From NCBI RefSeq assembly GCF_001721645.1, contig NZ_CP017141.1, positions 6,324,001 through 6,388,000 of the forward strand: a stretch of DNA of 64,000 nt, given 5' to 3'. Below the pieces are notes generated by a model that saw nothing but the letters and a program-made list of their open reading frames with translations, searched no databases and had not been told where the DNA came from. Every line of letters starts with the position of its first letter. Position 1 is the stretch's first letter. This DNA is from Pedobacter steynii (GTDB taxonomy: Bacteria; Bacteroidota; Bacteroidia; Sphingobacteriales; Sphingobacteriaceae). Of this stretch, positions 33,244-43,480 are shown piece by piece. A program made the position numbers and the translations under genes.

Positions 33244-35169
33244 TTAAATTGTTATTTCTTTAATTAATAATTCACTAAACTCCTGCTGAGTCATTTCTCC
33301 TAAATCTCCCTCACCATGTTTCCGCACTGATACCTTTCCCTCCGCCATCTCTTTCTCACCGATAATCAGCATATAAGGTATTTTTTTAACCTCTGCGTCC
33401 CTGATTTTCCGTCCGATTTTTTCATCCCGAAAGTCAATCAAACCGCGAATATCGGAATTATTTAGTTCATCTGAAACTTTTTTCGCATAATCTTCATATT
33501 TTTCAGAGATCGGAAGAATGATAAACTGCTCAGGGGAAAGCCATAACGGAAAATTACCAGCGCAATGCTCAATCAATACCGCGATGAAACGCTCCAGGGA
33601 ACCAAATGGGGCCCTATGGATCATCACCGGACGGTGTTTCTGGTTATCACTACCTGTATATTCCAGTTCAAAACGTTCTGGTAAATTGTAATCCACCTGG
33701 ATCGTTCCCAGCTGCCATTTTCTACCCAATGCATCTTTCACCATGAAGTCTAACTTCGGACCATAAAATGCCGCTTCACCATATTCCACTACAGTAGGTA
33801 AACCCTTTTCTGCAGCAGCTTCAATGATCGCAGATTCTGCCAGATGCCAGTTCTCATCAGAACCAATGTATTTAGATCTGTTCTCCGCATCTCTTAAAGA
33901 CACCTGAGCGATATAGTCACTGAAACCCAAAGATTTAAATACATATAATACCAGGTCAATCACTTTCATGAATTCTTCTTTTACCTGATCCGGGCGACAG
34001 AATAAATGAGCATCATCCTGAGTAAACCCACGTACTCTTGTCAGTCCGTGAAGTTCTCCGCTCTGCTCATAACGATATACTGTTCCAAACTCTGCAAAAC
34101 GCAAAGGAAGGTCTTTATATGAACGTGGTTTAACTTTATAGATCTCACAATGGTGAGGACAGTTCATCGGTTTAAGGAAGAACTCTTCTCCCTCCTGCGG
34201 AGTTTTTATCGGCTGGAAAGCATCCTTACCATATTTTTCATAATGACCCGAAGTAATGTACAGATTCTTATGTCCAATATGAGGAGTAACTACCTGCTCA
34301 TATCCTGATTTAGCCTGTGCTTTAGTTAAGAACTGAACCAGACGTTCACGCAATGCCGCACCTTTAGGTAACCACAATGGCAACCCCATACCTACCTTCT
34401 CAGAGAAAGCAAACAATTCCAGCTCTTTACCTAACTTACGGTGATCTCTTTTCTTAGCCTCTTCAATCATATGAAGGTACTCAGTCAGCTCACTTGCCTT
34501 AGGAAAAGTAACCCCATAAATACGGGTTAACTGCTTTTTAGTTTCATCACCACGCCAGTAAGCGCCAGCCACATTCATCAATTTTACCGCTTTAACGAAA
34601 CCGGTATTGGGAATGTGTGGTCCACGACAAAGGTCAGTAAACTGCCCCTGGTTGTAGAAAGTGATTTTTCCATCTTCCAGGCCCTCTAAAAGATCTAGTT
34701 TGTACTCATCACCTTTCTCCGTAAAATACTGAATTGCATCCGCTTTAGAAACATCTTCCCGCACAAAAACTTCTTTTTGTTTGGCCAGCTCAAGGATCTT
34801 GGTTTCGATCGCCTTGAAATCATCCGAAGAAAATTCTCTGTCGCCGAAATCTACATCATAATAGAAACCGGTTTCAATCGCAGGACCTATACCGAATTTT
34901 GTACCCGGATATAAAGCCTCTAATGCCTCCGCCATAATATGGGCAGAAGAATGCCAGAAAGTAGCTTTACCGGCAGCATCATTCCAGGTCAGCAACTTCA
35001 CAGATGCATCACCTTCAATTGCTCTTGAAGAATCCCAGATCTCACCGTTAACTTCGGCGGCTAAAACGTTGCGCGCCAGTCCCTCAGAAATAGAGAGCGC
35101 GATTTGGTGGGCAGTTGTGCCCTTTTCATACTGACGACTGGAGCCGTCAGGTAAAGTAATGTTAATCAT
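33244..35169 (-). CDS. thrS: Threonyl-tRNA synthetase
   Basis: 641 residues, normal length. N-terminal TGS domain (1-60: LPDGSSRQYEKGTTAHQIA), editing domain (about 65-225, with FWHSSAHIMAEAL and YYDVDF), class II catalytic core (about 265-540, with the zinc ligand Cys in LKPMNCPHHCEIY and the motif 2 region FRFAEFGTVYRYEQSGELHGLTRVRGF written as shorter blocks in the protein), and anticodon-binding domain (about 545-641). It charges tRNA-Thr. It heads the thrS-infC-rpmI-rplT cluster. Upstream lies a hairpin (35211-35231) more likely to belong to the preceding Fe-S gene. Confidence 0.98.
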   Translation of the reverse strand: MINITLPDGSSRQYEKGTTAHQIALSISEGLARNVLAAEVNGEIWDSSRAIEGDASVKLLTWNDAAGKATFWHSSAHIMAEALEALYPGTKFGIGPAIETGFYYDVDFGDREFSSDDFKAIETKILELAKQKEVFVREDVSKADAIQYFTEKGDEYKLDLLEGLEDGKITFYNQGQFTDLCRGPHIPNTGFVKAVKLMNVAGAYWRGDETKKQLTRIYGVTFPKASELTEYLHMIEEAKKRDHRKLGKELELFAFSEKVGMGLPLWLPKGAALRERLVQFLTKAQAKSGYEQVVTPHIGHKNLYITSGHYEKYGKDAFQPIKTPQEGEEFFLKPMNCPHHCEIYKVKPRSYKDLPLRFAEFGTVYRYEQSGELHGLTRVRGFTQDDAHLFCRPDQVKEEFMKVIDLVLYVFKSLGFSDYIAQVSLRDAENRSKYIGSDENWHLAESAIIEAAAEKGLPTVVEYGEAAFYGPKLDFMVKDALGRKWQLGTIQVDYNLPERFELEYTGSDNQKHRPVMIHRAPFGSLERFIAVLIEHCAGNFPLWLSPEQFIILPISEKYEDYAKKVSDELNNSDIRGLIDFRDEKIGRKIRDAEVKKIPYMLIIGEKEMAEGKVSVRKHGEGDLGEMTQQEFSELLIKEITI

Positions 35170-35204
35170 CTACAACTATGATTTAAAAATTAATAAAATT
35201 GATT

Positions 35205-35231
35205 GTATAAAAATCACCTACAATGTGATTT
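35205..35231 (-). terminator. Short hairpin with T-run after the Fe-S protein gene
   Basis: AAATCAC (35211-35217) and GTGATTT (35225-35231) pair over 7 bases; on the minus strand GATTTTTAT follows. It lies 20 bases after the stop of the gene at 35251, between it and thrS. A small thrS leader structure cannot be excluded. Confidence 0.5.
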
Positions 35232-35250
35232 ATTTCCTACAAAGATAAAA

Positions 35251-35988
35251 CTAATATTCTGTACTTTCTAACCATCCGTTAGCTAAAACGTCTGCTAAAT
35301 GCATTGTTTTTAATGGAATGTTATTTTTATCGATATATCCCTGCAAATGCATCAGACAGGACAGATCTGTAGAAATCACATATTCCGCCCCCTGTTCCAG
35401 TGCATTGTTAACCTTTTGCTCAGCCATAGCAGAAGAAATGGCATCAAACTTCACAGAAAAAGTACCGCCAAAACCACAGCACATATCTGTATCTTTCATT
35501 TCCACCATTTCCAGTCCATGAACCTTAGATAACAATTGTCTTGGTTCTGCTTTGATCTTACATTCCCTTAAACCGCTGCAGGAATCATGGTAAACTGCTT
35601 TACCATCCAGTTCAGCACCAAAATAATCTCTTTTCAGCACATTGACCAGGAAATCAGACAGCTCAAATATGTTAGACTGAATATTTCTACATTTATTGTG
35701 TACAATCGTATTGGTAAACAGGTCACTAAACCCGTTCTTTACCATCCCGACACAGGAGGCAGAAGGTGCCACAATATAATCTGTTTCTGAAAAATCATTC
35801 AGAAATTTAGTTCCGGTTTCTTTGGCCTGCTCCCAATATCCGGCATTATAAGCCGGCTGCCCGCAACAGGTCTGGGCAGAATTATAAAACACCTCACAAC
35901 CCGCTTTCTCTAATAGCTTTATCGTATTAAATGCTGTCTCAGGATATAACTGATCAACAAAGCAAGGAACAAATAATTCTATCTTCAT
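35251..35988 (-). CDS. LutA/LldE-type (Fe-S)-binding protein
   Basis: 245 residues with two cysteine-rich CCG-type segments: ...PCFVDQLYP and QTCCGQPAYN in the first half, DSCSGLRECKIK and DMCCGFGGTFSVKF in the second. This is the architecture of LutA/YkgE, the subunit of lactate-utilisation complexes that binds a Fe-S cluster through CCG motifs. In those systems it works with LutB and LutC in electron transfer from L-lactate. Neither partner is encoded in the window, so its partner is unknown; it could serve a lactate or glycolate oxidase elsewhere. A divergent or preceding promoter was not recognised. Confidence 0.88.
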   Translation of the reverse strand: MKIELFVPCFVDQLYPETAFNTIKLLEKAGCEVFYNSAQTCCGQPAYNAGYWEQAKETGTKFLNDFSETDYIVAPSASCVGMVKNGFSDLFTNTIVHNKCRNIQSNIFELSDFLVNVLKRDYFGAELDGKAVYHDSCSGLRECKIKAEPRQLLSKVHGLEMVEMKDTDMCCGFGGTFSVKFDAISSAMAEQKVNNALEQGAEYVISTDLSCLMHLQGYIDKNNIPLKTMHLADVLANGWLESTEY

Positions 35989-36052
35989 GTGTATCTATTC
36001 GTATTGATCCTGAACCCTTACAGATCCGGAATCTTATTAAAGTAAATTATGG

Positions 36053-37357
36053 TTAACCTTTAACCACTTTTGGTGCTACTTTCTTAAGCAGTAGCAAAAA
36101 TATCAATCCCAGTACAAAAAACGAGGCCAATGCGAAAATGGAATTCCGGATACTTCCTGTCTGTTCCTCAATATAGGCAAAACTAAAAAGTCCGATCACC
36201 ACAGCCAGCTTTTCCGTTACATCATAAAAACTAAAAAAGGATGCAGTATCCGGTGTGTTTTCAGGAATAAACTTAGAGTAGGTAGATCTGGACAACGACT
36301 GAATCCCTCCCATAATCAGGCCAACCACGGATGCCAATGCGTAAAACTCATATTCATTGGTAATAAAATAAGCATAAATACAAGTTAATACCCAGATACA
36401 AACCACCAGGATCAGCACACTCACATTCCCGATTTTCTTTGCCAGTTTAGACATCCAGATCGCACCTAAAATGGCCACCAACTGAATAATCAGGATGACC
36501 ATGATCAGTTTTGAAGTACCCAGATGCAAAGTTTTCTCTCCAAACCCTGCCGCGGCCAGCATAATCGTCTGCACTCCCATGGAATAAAAGAAAAAGGCCA
36601 GCAGAAAGCGCTTCATCACTTTCATACTCTTTAATTGTCTCCACACTTTCCCTAACTCCTGGAAGCCACTACGCACCACACTTTTATTAATTGCCTCATA
36701 ATTAGGACTACCCGCCGGTAACCTGCGAAATGGAATCTGGGCAAAACCAATCCACCAGATTCCCACCAACAGGAAGGATAACCTTGCCGGCAGTGAAGCA
36801 TCAGTAATACCAAAAAGTTCTGGCTTCAATACAAAGACAAAACAAATAATTTGCAGCAATACACTACCTACATAGCCATATGCATAACCTTGCGCACTCA
36901 CCTGGTCCTGCCGATCTTTTGTGGCAATCTCCGGCAAATAAGAATTGTTAAACATCACCCCGCCGATATAGCCCATTGCAGCAATAGCAAAACAGATCAC
37001 CCCCAGTTCCAGCGTATCCAGTTTAAAGAAAAATAAACCAATGCAGGCCAAACTCCCCAGATACGTGAAAATCTTCATAAAGATCTTCTTATTGCCCCTG
37101 TAATCTGCTGTAGCCGATAAAATCGGTAGCAGGATCACCATGATCAGATAAGCCAGCGAAAGTGCATAATTCGATAAAGCTGTATTCGTAAACGTACGGC
37201 CAAAAAAAGTCACTTTATCCCCATGCTCTGCAGTCGTGGTGATAATCGTATAATAAGCCGGAAAAATAGTGGAGGTGATGACTAAATTATAAGCGGAATT
37301 TGCCCAGTCAAAGAAGGCCCATGACCGGATAACTTTCTTGTCGTTTTTCTGTTCCAT
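36053..37357 (-). CDS. MFS transporter of the UMF1/Atg22-like family
   Basis: 434 residues with about 12 hydrophobic helices. The N-terminal block VIRSWAFFDWANSAYNLVITSTIFPAYY, written here as WAFFDWANSAYN, is the hallmark of the UMF1 (Atg22-like) group of the major facilitator superfamily; GGIQSLSRSTYSKFIPE near residue 345 is also conserved. Atg22 in yeast exports amino acids from vacuoles; the substrate of bacterial members is unknown. Located in the inner membrane. It lies 64 bases upstream of the Fe-S protein gene on the same strand, so co-transcription is possible, but a functional link is not evident. Confidence 0.9.
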   Translation of the reverse strand: MEQKNDKKVIRSWAFFDWANSAYNLVITSTIFPAYYTIITTTAEHGDKVTFFGRTFTNTALSNYALSLAYLIMVILLPILSATADYRGNKKIFMKIFTYLGSLACIGLFFFKLDTLELGVICFAIAAMGYIGGVMFNNSYLPEIATKDRQDQVSAQGYAYGYVGSVLLQIICFVFVLKPELFGITDASLPARLSFLLVGIWWIGFAQIPFRRLPAGSPNYEAINKSVVRSGFQELGKVWRQLKSMKVMKRFLLAFFFYSMGVQTIMLAAAGFGEKTLHLGTSKLIMVILIIQLVAILGAIWMSKLAKKIGNVSVLILVVCIWVLTCIYAYFITNEYEFYALASVVGLIMGGIQSLSRSTYSKFIPENTPDTASFFSFYDVTEKLAVVIGLFSFAYIEEQTGSIRNSIFALASFFVLGLIFLLLLKKVAPKVVKG

Positions 37358-37401
37358 GTATTAAATAAGGCAACTAAAGTAGCTAAAAAACAACAATACG
37401 G

Positions 37402-38112
37402 CTAATTTACTTTTTCCAGTTTAGCCGCACCTGATTTCTTTTCGTCTACATTCTTTGGGTTCCCTTTATAATAAATTTCACTTGAACCGGAAGTTTTCAC
37501 CTTTAAATCATTTAACACATTGATATTGGCTTTCCCTGTACCATCAACAGTAATGTCATAAATACCAGCAACAAAATCAAAAGCTTCTACCTTAGATGTT
37601 CCGCTTGTTTTCAGCACATGAGTTCCGGTTTGTCCGCTCAACGATAACCTGCCTACCCCATCAATTTTTGTCGTCACTTTGCCGGCACTCAGGTTTAGTT
37701 TCACATCAGAACTACCACTTAGATCCATTTTCAAGTCCTTCACATAAACCGGTCCTTCTCCGATTATACGTACCATTCCGCTGGTATTCAACTCAGTCAA
37801 TTCCCCAATTCCCGCATAGATCACCACAGAGTCCGTTCCGCAATAGCTGCCATTTTCCAGTTTCAGCTCTAATTCGCTTCCACTTACCCTGGATCTGATG
37901 TGACTCATCACATTGGAATCAGCCTGAATTTTCACGTTGTAGGTACTATCCTGGGTTAAAATCAACTTTATTGTTCCGCTCACCTTAATTTTATCATAAC
38001 TTTTCAGTTCCACCACTTTACTGGTCTGAATTCCTGAATCTTCTACACATTTCGAGGTACATCCTGCTAAAAACACAGGGATAGCAAGTACAATAAGGCT
38101 TAATTTCTTCAT
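37402..38112 (-). CDS. Head-GIN domain (DUF2807) lipoprotein
   Basis: 236 residues from the ATG at 38112, which starts MKKLSLIVLAIPVFLAGCTSK with a clear lipobox (LAGC, Cys 18). A longer frame would begin inside the recQ gene. The body has the DUF2807 pattern of short beta turns with SGS/SGSS (KVSGTIKLIL, LSGSSDVKLNL, KTSGTSKVEAF, KTSGSSEIYY). Role unknown; probably anchored in the outer or inner membrane and facing the periplasm or surface. It follows recQ by 22 bases, so it may be co-transcribed. It is a distant paralogue of the gene at 2164-2814. Confidence 0.83.
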   Translation of the reverse strand: MKKLSLIVLAIPVFLAGCTSKCVEDSGIQTSKVVELKSYDKIKVSGTIKLILTQDSTYNVKIQADSNVMSHIRSRVSGSELELKLENGSYCGTDSVVIYAGIGELTELNTSGMVRIIGEGPVYVKDLKMDLSGSSDVKLNLSAGKVTTKIDGVGRLSLSGQTGTHVLKTSGTSKVEAFDFVAGIYDITVDGTGKANINVLNDLKVKTSGSSEIYYKGNPKNVDEKKSGAAKLEKVN

Positions 38113-38134
38113 AGGTATATAGATTTGTTGCAAT

Positions 38135-40042
38135 TTAAAGATAATAGTTTTTACCATCAGTTTTAATTTTTCCCGCATCCAGCAATTCCCGGATCCGGTC
38201 CAGTTTCTCATTTTCAGTTCCCATTTTTGTGCCACTGATCAGTTCTTCAATCGTCCGTGCCTGTGTTTGTAACAGTGTGATCAGCTCAAAATCAATACGT
38301 TCAGAAAGCAGCTCCAGATCGTCTTCTTTTTTTTCTGCAAGACAAACATCACAAACGCCACACTTATCGGCATTGGGCTCATCAAAATACCTTAACAACT
38401 GAACATTCCGGCATTCCGCATTTCCGGTATAAGCCAATACCGCGTTAATCTGATCCAGTTGAATCTTTTTCCTCAGCTCGATGTATTTCACATCAATATC
38501 CATATGGATAAAGTCTACCCTCGGACGGATATATTGCAATTGAGGCTGATCAGATTGAGGCAAATAAGACAATAATCCCTGTTCTTCCAGGTTGCTGATC
38601 ATTTTCCTTGCTGTGCTAAATGACAAACCTACCTTTTTGGCAATTTCGTTTTCTTCGATCTTCACATATTGATCAAATGCTCCCCCATAAGATCTTAAGA
38701 TCGCCTTTATAAGCGGGTCGTATCCTGCATTTTCAATTTGAAAACGGTAAACATCTTCATGAGAAGCTGTAAACAAAACCCTGGAAGGCAAAAAAATATT
38801 TTCCGACAAAGTCAGATAACCATCGTGCTCCAGAAACTTCAGGGCAGCCATTGTTTTGATCACTCCGATATTGAATCTTTTGCAAAAATCGGCAAGGTCA
38901 AAATTAAAGGTCAGCCCTTCCCCTGCGCCAAAAGCCAGCTGGAAGTAATTGCCCAGGTAATGGTATGTTTTTTTGATGTCTTCAACAGTTGGAAAATGAT
39001 CAGCATATTTGGTTCGTAAAGCCATCTGATCAGATTTATTGGCCAGCAATACTGCATAAGCTTTTTGCTCATCTCTTCCTGCCCGGCCAGCTTCCTGATA
39101 ATAGGCTTCCAGGCTCTCCGGTAAATCCAGGTGTACAACAAAACGAACATCTGCTTTATCGATTCCCATTCCGAAGGCATTGGTCGCTACCATCACCCTG
39201 ATCTTATTCTTTTTCCATTCTTCCTGTTTTCTAAACCGCTCTGCCCTTTCTATCCCCGCATGGTAAAAATCAGCGGCAATCTGGTTCCTGATCAAAAAAG
39301 ATGCGACCTCTGCTGTTTCCCTCCTGTTGCGAACATAAACCAATCCGCTTCCCTTCACATTCCTGACAATATCGATTAGTTTCTTATATTTATCTTCTTT
39401 ATCCAGCACGACATAGCTCAGGTTCTTACGCTCAAAACTCTGAACAAATACTTTAGCTTCTCTAAACTTTAATTTCTCTGCAATATCGGCCCTGACAAAC
39501 TGAGTTGCTGTAGCCGTAAGCGCCAGAACAGGCACTTTGGGGTGAAGCTCCCTGATTTCCGCAATCTGCTGATAAGGAGGCCTGAAGTCATATCCCCACT
39601 GGGAAATACAATGGGCTTCATCTACCGCAATCAGGTTTACATTCATATACGAAATCCGAACCCGTACAATTTCTGATAATAAACGTTCCGGAGAAAGGTA
39701 TAAAAACTTAATTTTACCGTAAATGCAGTTGTCGAGCAGGATATCAATTTCCCTTTTCCCCATTCCCGCATAAATTGCGACGGCCTCAATACCTTTCGCT
39801 TTCAGGTTCTCCACCTGATCTTTCATCAACGCAATCAGGGGAGAAATGACCAGACATATTCCTTCCTTTACCAATGCAGGTATCTGAAAGCAAAGGGATT
39901 TGCCTCCTCCGGTGGGTAGCAATGCCAGGGTATCATGACCATTTAAAACAGAACTGATAATGTCTGACTGCAATGGTCTGAAAGAATCAAATCCCCAGTA
40001 TCTTTTTAGTATCTCGGCTTCACTCATAAAAAGGTTACTCAT
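38135..40042 (-). CDS. recQ: RecQ-type ATP-dependent DNA helicase
   Basis: 635 residues from the ATG at 40042; the ATG at 40027 (MSEAEILKRYWGF) is also plausible. Superfamily 2 helicase motifs: motif 0/I region FDSFRPLQSDII and LPTGGGKSLCFQIPAL, Walker B VDEAHCISQWGYDFRP, ALTATAT, motif VI YYQEAGRAGRDE. A zinc site follows (CRNVQLL then CGVCDVC, about 545-575) and a winged-helix RQC-like part. The C-terminal HRDC domain is absent; the protein ends soon after a short helical segment (KTDGKNYYL). It unwinds DNA 3' to 5' in recombination and fork repair. The absence of HRDC is seen in a subset of Bacteroidota RecQ proteins. Confidence 0.93.
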   Translation of the reverse strand: MSNLFMSEAEILKRYWGFDSFRPLQSDIISSVLNGHDTLALLPTGGGKSLCFQIPALVKEGICLVISPLIALMKDQVENLKAKGIEAVAIYAGMGKREIDILLDNCIYGKIKFLYLSPERLLSEIVRVRISYMNVNLIAVDEAHCISQWGYDFRPPYQQIAEIRELHPKVPVLALTATATQFVRADIAEKLKFREAKVFVQSFERKNLSYVVLDKEDKYKKLIDIVRNVKGSGLVYVRNRRETAEVASFLIRNQIAADFYHAGIERAERFRKQEEWKKNKIRVMVATNAFGMGIDKADVRFVVHLDLPESLEAYYQEAGRAGRDEQKAYAVLLANKSDQMALRTKYADHFPTVEDIKKTYHYLGNYFQLAFGAGEGLTFNFDLADFCKRFNIGVIKTMAALKFLEHDGYLTLSENIFLPSRVLFTASHEDVYRFQIENAGYDPLIKAILRSYGGAFDQYVKIEENEIAKKVGLSFSTARKMISNLEEQGLLSYLPQSDQPQLQYIRPRVDFIHMDIDVKYIELRKKIQLDQINAVLAYTGNAECRNVQLLRYFDEPNADKCGVCDVCLAEKKEDDLELLSERIDFELITLLQTQARTIEELISGTKMGTENEKLDRIRELLDAGKIKTDGKNYYL

Positions 40043-40103
40043 CAAAACTATAAAAATGAACTGATATTATTAAATTGCGGGCTAATTTATACGATCCACC
40101 GCT

Positions 40104-43100
40104 ATGAAGAAATCTTTACTCCCGCTATTATTCCTGTTTGTTTTTCAGTCCTCATTTTCCCAGGAAAAGAAATGGGACATCGAAAAATATAAGGGTCCTA
40201 CAAAAAATTTCAGCATAGATACTGATGAGGGTACCTGGATGAACCTGGATGTGAGTGCTGATGGTAAAGACATCGTTTTTGATTTGCTTGGCGATATATA
40301 TATCATGCCTGTTACAGGTGGCTCTGCTGTTTTATTGAGTGGAGGTATTCCCTGGGACATTCAGCCCCGCTTTAGCCCGAATGGCAAATACATCTCCTAT
40401 ACCAGCGATAAGAATGGTGCAGACAATATCTGGATCATGAACCGCGATGGTTCCAATAAAAGACAAGTTACTAAAGAGACTTTCAGGTTATTAAATAATG
40501 CCACCTGGGCACCAAACAGTGAATACCTGGTCGCCAGAAAACACTTCACAGGGTCCCGTTCCCTGGGTGCAGGAGAAATGTGGATGTATAGTATTTATGG
40601 TGGCGAAGGGGTACAGCTGACCAAACGAAAAAATGATCAGCAGGATGCCGGTGAACCTAATATCAGTCCAAATGGCAGGTATCTTTACTTTAGTGAAGAC
40701 ATGGCACCCGGTCCGAATTTTGAATACAGTAAAGATCCGAATGGTCTGATTTATGCCATCCGTCAACTGGATATGACCACTGGAAAATTCAGCAACCTGA
40801 TTGCTCCTCAGGGTGGTGCCGCAAGGCCCCAGATTTCTCCTGATGGAAAAATGATGGCCTATGTAAAACGTGTCCGCCTTAAATCAGTATTGTACATTCA
40901 GAATCTGCGTACCGGCGAGGAATGGCCTGTTTACGAAGACCTTTCTCATGATCAGCAGGAAACCTGGGCGATATTTGGTGTGTATCCAAACTATGCCTGG
41001 ACACCAGATGCCAAAAACCTGATATTCTACGCAAAAGGAAAGATCAAAAAAATCGACCTGGCTACATTGAGTACCAGCGACATCCCTTTCCGGGTAACCA
41101 GTAACCATACGGTTCAGGAAGCTTTACATTTCCCTCAGTCCGTATTCAATGCCGAATTCGATGTAAAAATGATCCGTCAGCTCTGCACCTCTGCAGATGG
41201 AAAAATGGTTGTTTTTAATGCCGCAGGATTCCTTTACAAAAAAGAACTCCCTAACGGAACTCCGGAAAGGGTAACCAATGGGATCGACTTTGAATTTGAG
41301 CCTAAAATCAGCAATGACGGAAAATATGTAATTTATACGACCTGGAATGATGAACTCAAAGGAGCCATCAAAAGGACAGACCTTAAATCAGGAAAAACCA
41401 TTACCCTGACAGATGAAAAAGGATTTTATTACTCCCCCTCCTATTCCAATAAAGGAGATAAAATCATCTTCAGAAAAGGCATAGGAAACGATGTATTAGG
41501 CTATGCTTATGGTAGAGGAACAGGAATTTTTATTATGCCGGCAAATGGTGGCACAAAAACCCTCGTTTCAGATAATGGTATTAAGCCGCAATTTAATGCT
41601 GATGATACCCGGATTTATTTCCAGGGAAATGAAGGAGGAAAAAAAGCGTTTAAAAGCGTCGATCTTAACGGCGCCAACGAAAGAACCCATTATACCTCTA
41701 CTTATGTGACCCAGTTTACGCCAAGCCCGGATGGTAAATGGATGGCCTTTACAGAGCTGTTCAACGTATACATCACCCCAATGGTGACTGTGGGCAGTCC
41801 ACTTGAACTGTCTTCTACGAACAAATCTATCCCGCTTACCAGGGTAAGTGCCGATGGTGGAACTTATATCCACTGGAGTAACGACAGTCAGAAGCTCTTC
41901 TGGACACTTGGAGATCAATACTTTAGCAGAGAGATTAAAAGCGCTTTTAATTTCACAGATTCGGGAAACCAGGCGGTTCAAAAACCTGATACCACCGGTA
42001 TTTCCATCGGACTAAAGCTCAAAAGCGATATGCCTGCAGGTTTACTTGCCCTGAAAGGAGCCAGAATTGTGACCATGAAAGGTGACGAAGTGATTGAAGA
42101 AGGAACAATTCTGATCGAAAATAATAAAATCATCGCCATTGGAAAAGCATCGGAATTATCTGTTCCTGATCAGGCAAGGGTAATTGATGTAACGGGCAAA
42201 ACAATTATGCCTGGAATAGTCGACGTGCATGCGCACCTGAGAACCAGTCCGGATGGAATTTCACCGCAACAGGACTGGTCTTATATGGCTAACCTTGCTT
42301 TTGGGGTAACGACCTCGCACGACCCATCTTCCAATACGGAAATGGTATTCAGTCAGTCTGAAATGTTAAAAGCAGGAAGAATGGTTGGGCCACGCTTATA
42401 TTCTACAGGCTCTATCTTATACGGTGCAGACGGAGATTTCAAGGTCACTATCAATAGCCTCGAGGACGCCCTTTCTCACCTTAAAAGATTAAAAGCAGTT
42501 GGCGCATTCTCTGTAAAATCTTACAATCAACCCAGAAGAGACCAACGTCAGCAGATACTGGAAGCCGCCAGGCAGTTAAAAATGGAAGTGGTGCCTGAAG
42601 GAGGATCGACATTTTTTACCAATATGAATATGGTAGCCGATGGACATACCGGGATTGAACATAGCATCCCTGTAGCCCCGGTTTATAAAGATGTAACTTC
42701 TTTCTGGAACAATACCAACGTGGCTTATACCCCTACCCTGATCGTAAGTTATGGCAGTCAGTGGGGAGAAAACTACTGGTATGACCGGACCAATGTATGG
42801 GAAAATGAAAGGCTGATGGCTTTCACCCCACGTTCCATCATTGACTCACGCGCCAGAAGAAGAACGACTTCAGAATATGGAGATTACGGACATATTGAAG
42901 TTGCCAAAGCCACCAGACAAATTGCCGATGGCGGAACAAAAGTAAACCTGGGTGCACATGGACAGATTCAGGGATTAGGTGCACATTGGGAGTTATGGAT
43001 GCTGGTACAAGGAGGAATGACTCCGTTACAAGCCATTCGCAGTGCAACCTTAAACGGGGCAGCATACCTTGGAATGGATAAAGAAATCGGTTCACTGGAA

Positions 43101-43343
43101 ACAGGTAAACTGGCAGATCTGATTGTAATGGATGCCAATCCTTTAAATGATATCCGGAATTCTGAAAAAATCAAATATGTAGTGATCAATGGTAGAATTT
43201 ATGATAGCCTGTCGATGAATGAAATTGGTAGCCGTGAAAAACTTCGTGGCAAACTATGGTTTGAAATGGGCAAAGGAATGATTTATAGCTTCCCGACCGG
43301 GATTGCAGAGACATGGACTTATACAATTCCTAATTGCGATTAA
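40104..43343 (+). CDS. Secreted TolB-like propeller fused to an amidohydrolase
   Basis: 1079 residues. Signal peptide ending SSFSQ. Residues 40-610 contain WD40-like PD40 repeats (FSPNGKYISYTSDKNGADNIW, ISPDGKMMAYVKR, PSPDGKWMAF). Residues 645-1050 are a metal-dependent amidohydrolase: KTIMPGIVDVHAHLR with the HxH metal pair, Lys in FSVKSYNQPRR, His residues in DGHTGIEHS and GAHGQIQGLGAHWELW, and the C-terminal LETGKLADLIVMDANPL. The normal late Asp of this superfamily is not obvious in the GAHG block, which is common in this subgroup. It may cleave cyclic dipeptide or other amide bonds in the periplasm; the substrate is unknown. A structured repeat follows 38 bases after the stop. Confidence 0.88.
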   Translation: MKKSLLPLLFLFVFQSSFSQEKKWDIEKYKGPTKNFSIDTDEGTWMNLDVSADGKDIVFDLLGDIYIMPVTGGSAVLLSGGIPWDIQPRFSPNGKYISYTSDKNGADNIWIMNRDGSNKRQVTKETFRLLNNATWAPNSEYLVARKHFTGSRSLGAGEMWMYSIYGGEGVQLTKRKNDQQDAGEPNISPNGRYLYFSEDMAPGPNFEYSKDPNGLIYAIRQLDMTTGKFSNLIAPQGGAARPQISPDGKMMAYVKRVRLKSVLYIQNLRTGEEWPVYEDLSHDQQETWAIFGVYPNYAWTPDAKNLIFYAKGKIKKIDLATLSTSDIPFRVTSNHTVQEALHFPQSVFNAEFDVKMIRQLCTSADGKMVVFNAAGFLYKKELPNGTPERVTNGIDFEFEPKISNDGKYVIYTTWNDELKGAIKRTDLKSGKTITLTDEKGFYYSPSYSNKGDKIIFRKGIGNDVLGYAYGRGTGIFIMPANGGTKTLVSDNGIKPQFNADDTRIYFQGNEGGKKAFKSVDLNGANERTHYTSTYVTQFTPSPDGKWMAFTELFNVYITPMVTVGSPLELSSTNKSIPLTRVSADGGTYIHWSNDSQKLFWTLGDQYFSREIKSAFNFTDSGNQAVQKPDTTGISIGLKLKSDMPAGLLALKGARIVTMKGDEVIEEGTILIENNKIIAIGKASELSVPDQARVIDVTGKTIMPGIVDVHAHLRTSPDGISPQQDWSYMANLAFGVTTSHDPSSNTEMVFSQSEMLKAGRMVGPRLYSTGSILYGADGDFKVTINSLEDALSHLKRLKAVGAFSVKSYNQPRRDQRQQILEAARQLKMEVVPEGGSTFFTNMNMVADGHTGIEHSIPVAPVYKDVTSFWNNTNVAYTPTLIVSYGSQWGENYWYDRTNVWENERLMAFTPRSIIDSRARRRTTSEYGDYGHIEVAKATRQIADGGTKVNLGAHGQIQGLGAHWELWMLVQGGMTPLQAIRSATLNGAAYLGMDKEIGSLETGKLADLIVMDANPLNDIRNSEKIKYVVINGRIYDSLSMNEIGSREKLRGKLWFEMGKGMIYSFPTGIAETWTYTIPNCD

Positions 43344-43380
43344 CCTCATCTTGAGGAGCTTGTCCGTATTAAGCCGTTCT

Positions 43381-43480
43381 TTAAAAAAAGAGCATATTCT
43401 TCAAAGACTGAAATCTTTTGCACGCTGGAGGGCGGCAAAATTTTCTATGTCTTTTCAGAACATGCTCTTTTTTTTATAAA
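43381..43480 (+). repeat. Structured 3'-end repeat, copy B
   Basis: Outer arms of about 13 bases (AAAAAAAGAGCAT at 43383-43395, ATGCTCTTTTTTTT at 43462-43475), middle arms AAAGAC (43403-43408) and GTCTTT (43449-43454), a small inner stem, and the unpaired blocks CTGAAATCTT and TTTCTATG shared with copies A and C. It starts 38 bases after the amidohydrolase stop on the same strand and ends in a T-run. Confidence 0.8.
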
